The translations under genes were made by a program, and so were the position numbers. A stretch of 64,000 nt of DNA from assembly GCA_046351095.1 (NCBI GenBank), contig JAXLZC010000001.1, positions 2,480,001-2,544,000 on the forward strand. Direction: 5' to 3'. The stretch comes from BQWY01 sp046351095 (GTDB lineage: Bacteria; Nitrospirota; Nitrospiria; Nitrospirales; Nitrospiraceae). The number at the start of each line of letters is the position of its first letter. Within the stretch, counting starts at the first letter, position 1. Below, in pieces: positions 63,782-64,000 of this stretch. The notes below the pieces were generated by a model that saw only the letters and a list, made by a program, of their open reading frames with translations, ran no database searches and was not told where the DNA came from.

Positions 63782-64000
63782 TGCGACACCGCTTGAGCAC
63801 CCTCATCCGTCTGTGTGTCCTAGGGTGCGTTGGACTGGTGTGGGCGGCGGGCTCGGACGTCGGCGCGTCTGCGCCGTCGGCGTCGCTGCAGGAGCAGGGT
63901 GATGCGCTGGTGAAAAATGTGGAAGATATGGTCGCGCACGGGGGGATGGGCGACGGCAACGCGATCATCCATCACTGTGCGGAAGCCTCGCGTATTGCCG
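63769..64000 (+). CDS. Small metal-binding (SmbP-like) protein, partial
   Basis: ATG 63769 overlaps the previous stop by 13 bases; AAGGAG at 63750-63755 is a plausible ribosome site; ATG 63781 in frame is an alternative. Cut by the window end after 77 residues. Signal peptide (LIRLCVLGCVGLVWAAG). The mature start (ALVKNVEDMVAHGGMGDGNA, IIHHCAEASRIA) resembles the His-containing helical repeats (AEEAVxHG) of the small metal-binding protein SmbP, which binds copper and other divalent metals in the periplasm of ammonia oxidisers. Fits the metal theme of the operon; identification is tentative because only one repeat is visible. Confidence 0.5.
   Translation, partial: MAILMRHRLSTLIRLCVLGCVGLVWAAGSDVGASAPSASLQEQGDALVKNVEDMVAHGGMGDGNAIIHHCAEASRIA

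Overview
Organism. The DNA is GC-rich, tightly packed, and codes for a Gram-negative bacterium with outer-membrane proteins, many periplasmic c-type cytochromes and several sigma-54 activators. No tRNA, rRNA, CRISPR array or phage block was seen. The mix of a nitrite/formate channel, a Rieske/cytochrome b complex with a cytochrome c tail, many small c-type cytochromes and giant multicopper oxidases suggests a chemolithotroph. Nitrospirota is my best guess, but this rests on gene content only; NC10 or a betaproteobacterium cannot be excluded.

Layout. 1-3771 (minus): end of an outer-membrane efflux factor, a DHA2-type MFS pump and an FNT anion channel. 4042-4719: a RAYT transposase. 4850-11338: kinase, two NtrC-type regulators and a second kinase on one strand. 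11695-13194: a sigma-54 activator with a cysteine-rich input domain. 13517-20028: candidate sigma-54 promoter, structured leader, a 1661-residue multicopper oxidase (MCO1) and a cupredoxin-type partner. 20257-30847: outer-membrane barrel, CopD-like and DUF2231 membrane proteins, NhaA, a lone receiver protein and an RND efflux pair. 30953-45579: electron-transfer and sulfur island (OsmC x2, cytochrome c', SQR-like protein, Rieske, cytochrome b-c, tetraheme c, sulfite-oxidase-like enzyme and diheme c, K+ channel, DsrE, PPK2, three monoheme c, DUF3365, hemerythrin). 45682-47218: toxin-antitoxin islet with a frameshifted toxin, a HEPN-like protein and a C39-like protein. 47225-50803 (minus): two tandem UspA proteins around a cupredoxin. 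50960-54438: another kinase and sigma-54 regulator. 54551-57075: AlkC-like protein and two periplasmic hypotheticals. 57292-64000: second copy of the leader + giant MCO + cupredoxin module, then two secreted proteins, the last resembling the metal-binding protein SmbP and cut by the window edge.

How it may work. The strongest theme is a duplicated module: structured 5' leader, giant exported multicopper oxidase and a type-1-copper partner. The two copies lie about 44 kb apart on either side of a respiratory island. Giant multicopper oxidases (MofA, McoA, MnxG) are implicated in bacterial Mn(II) oxidation, and Pseudomonas putida GB-1 controls that activity with two kinases and a sigma-54-dependent regulator (MnxS1/MnxS2/MnxR). 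The kinase/sigma-54 genes here are similar in type. A metal-oxidising periplasmic system feeding cupredoxins and cytochromes is therefore a reasonable hypothesis, not a demonstrated function.

Most notable find. The untranslated regions before MCO1 and MCO2 share a foldable element: a long GC helix, an arm with the identical 12-mer GGACCGGCCTCC, and a short hairpin with a different sequence but a tetraloop in each copy (GCGA against TTCG). This looks like a conserved cis-regulatory RNA.
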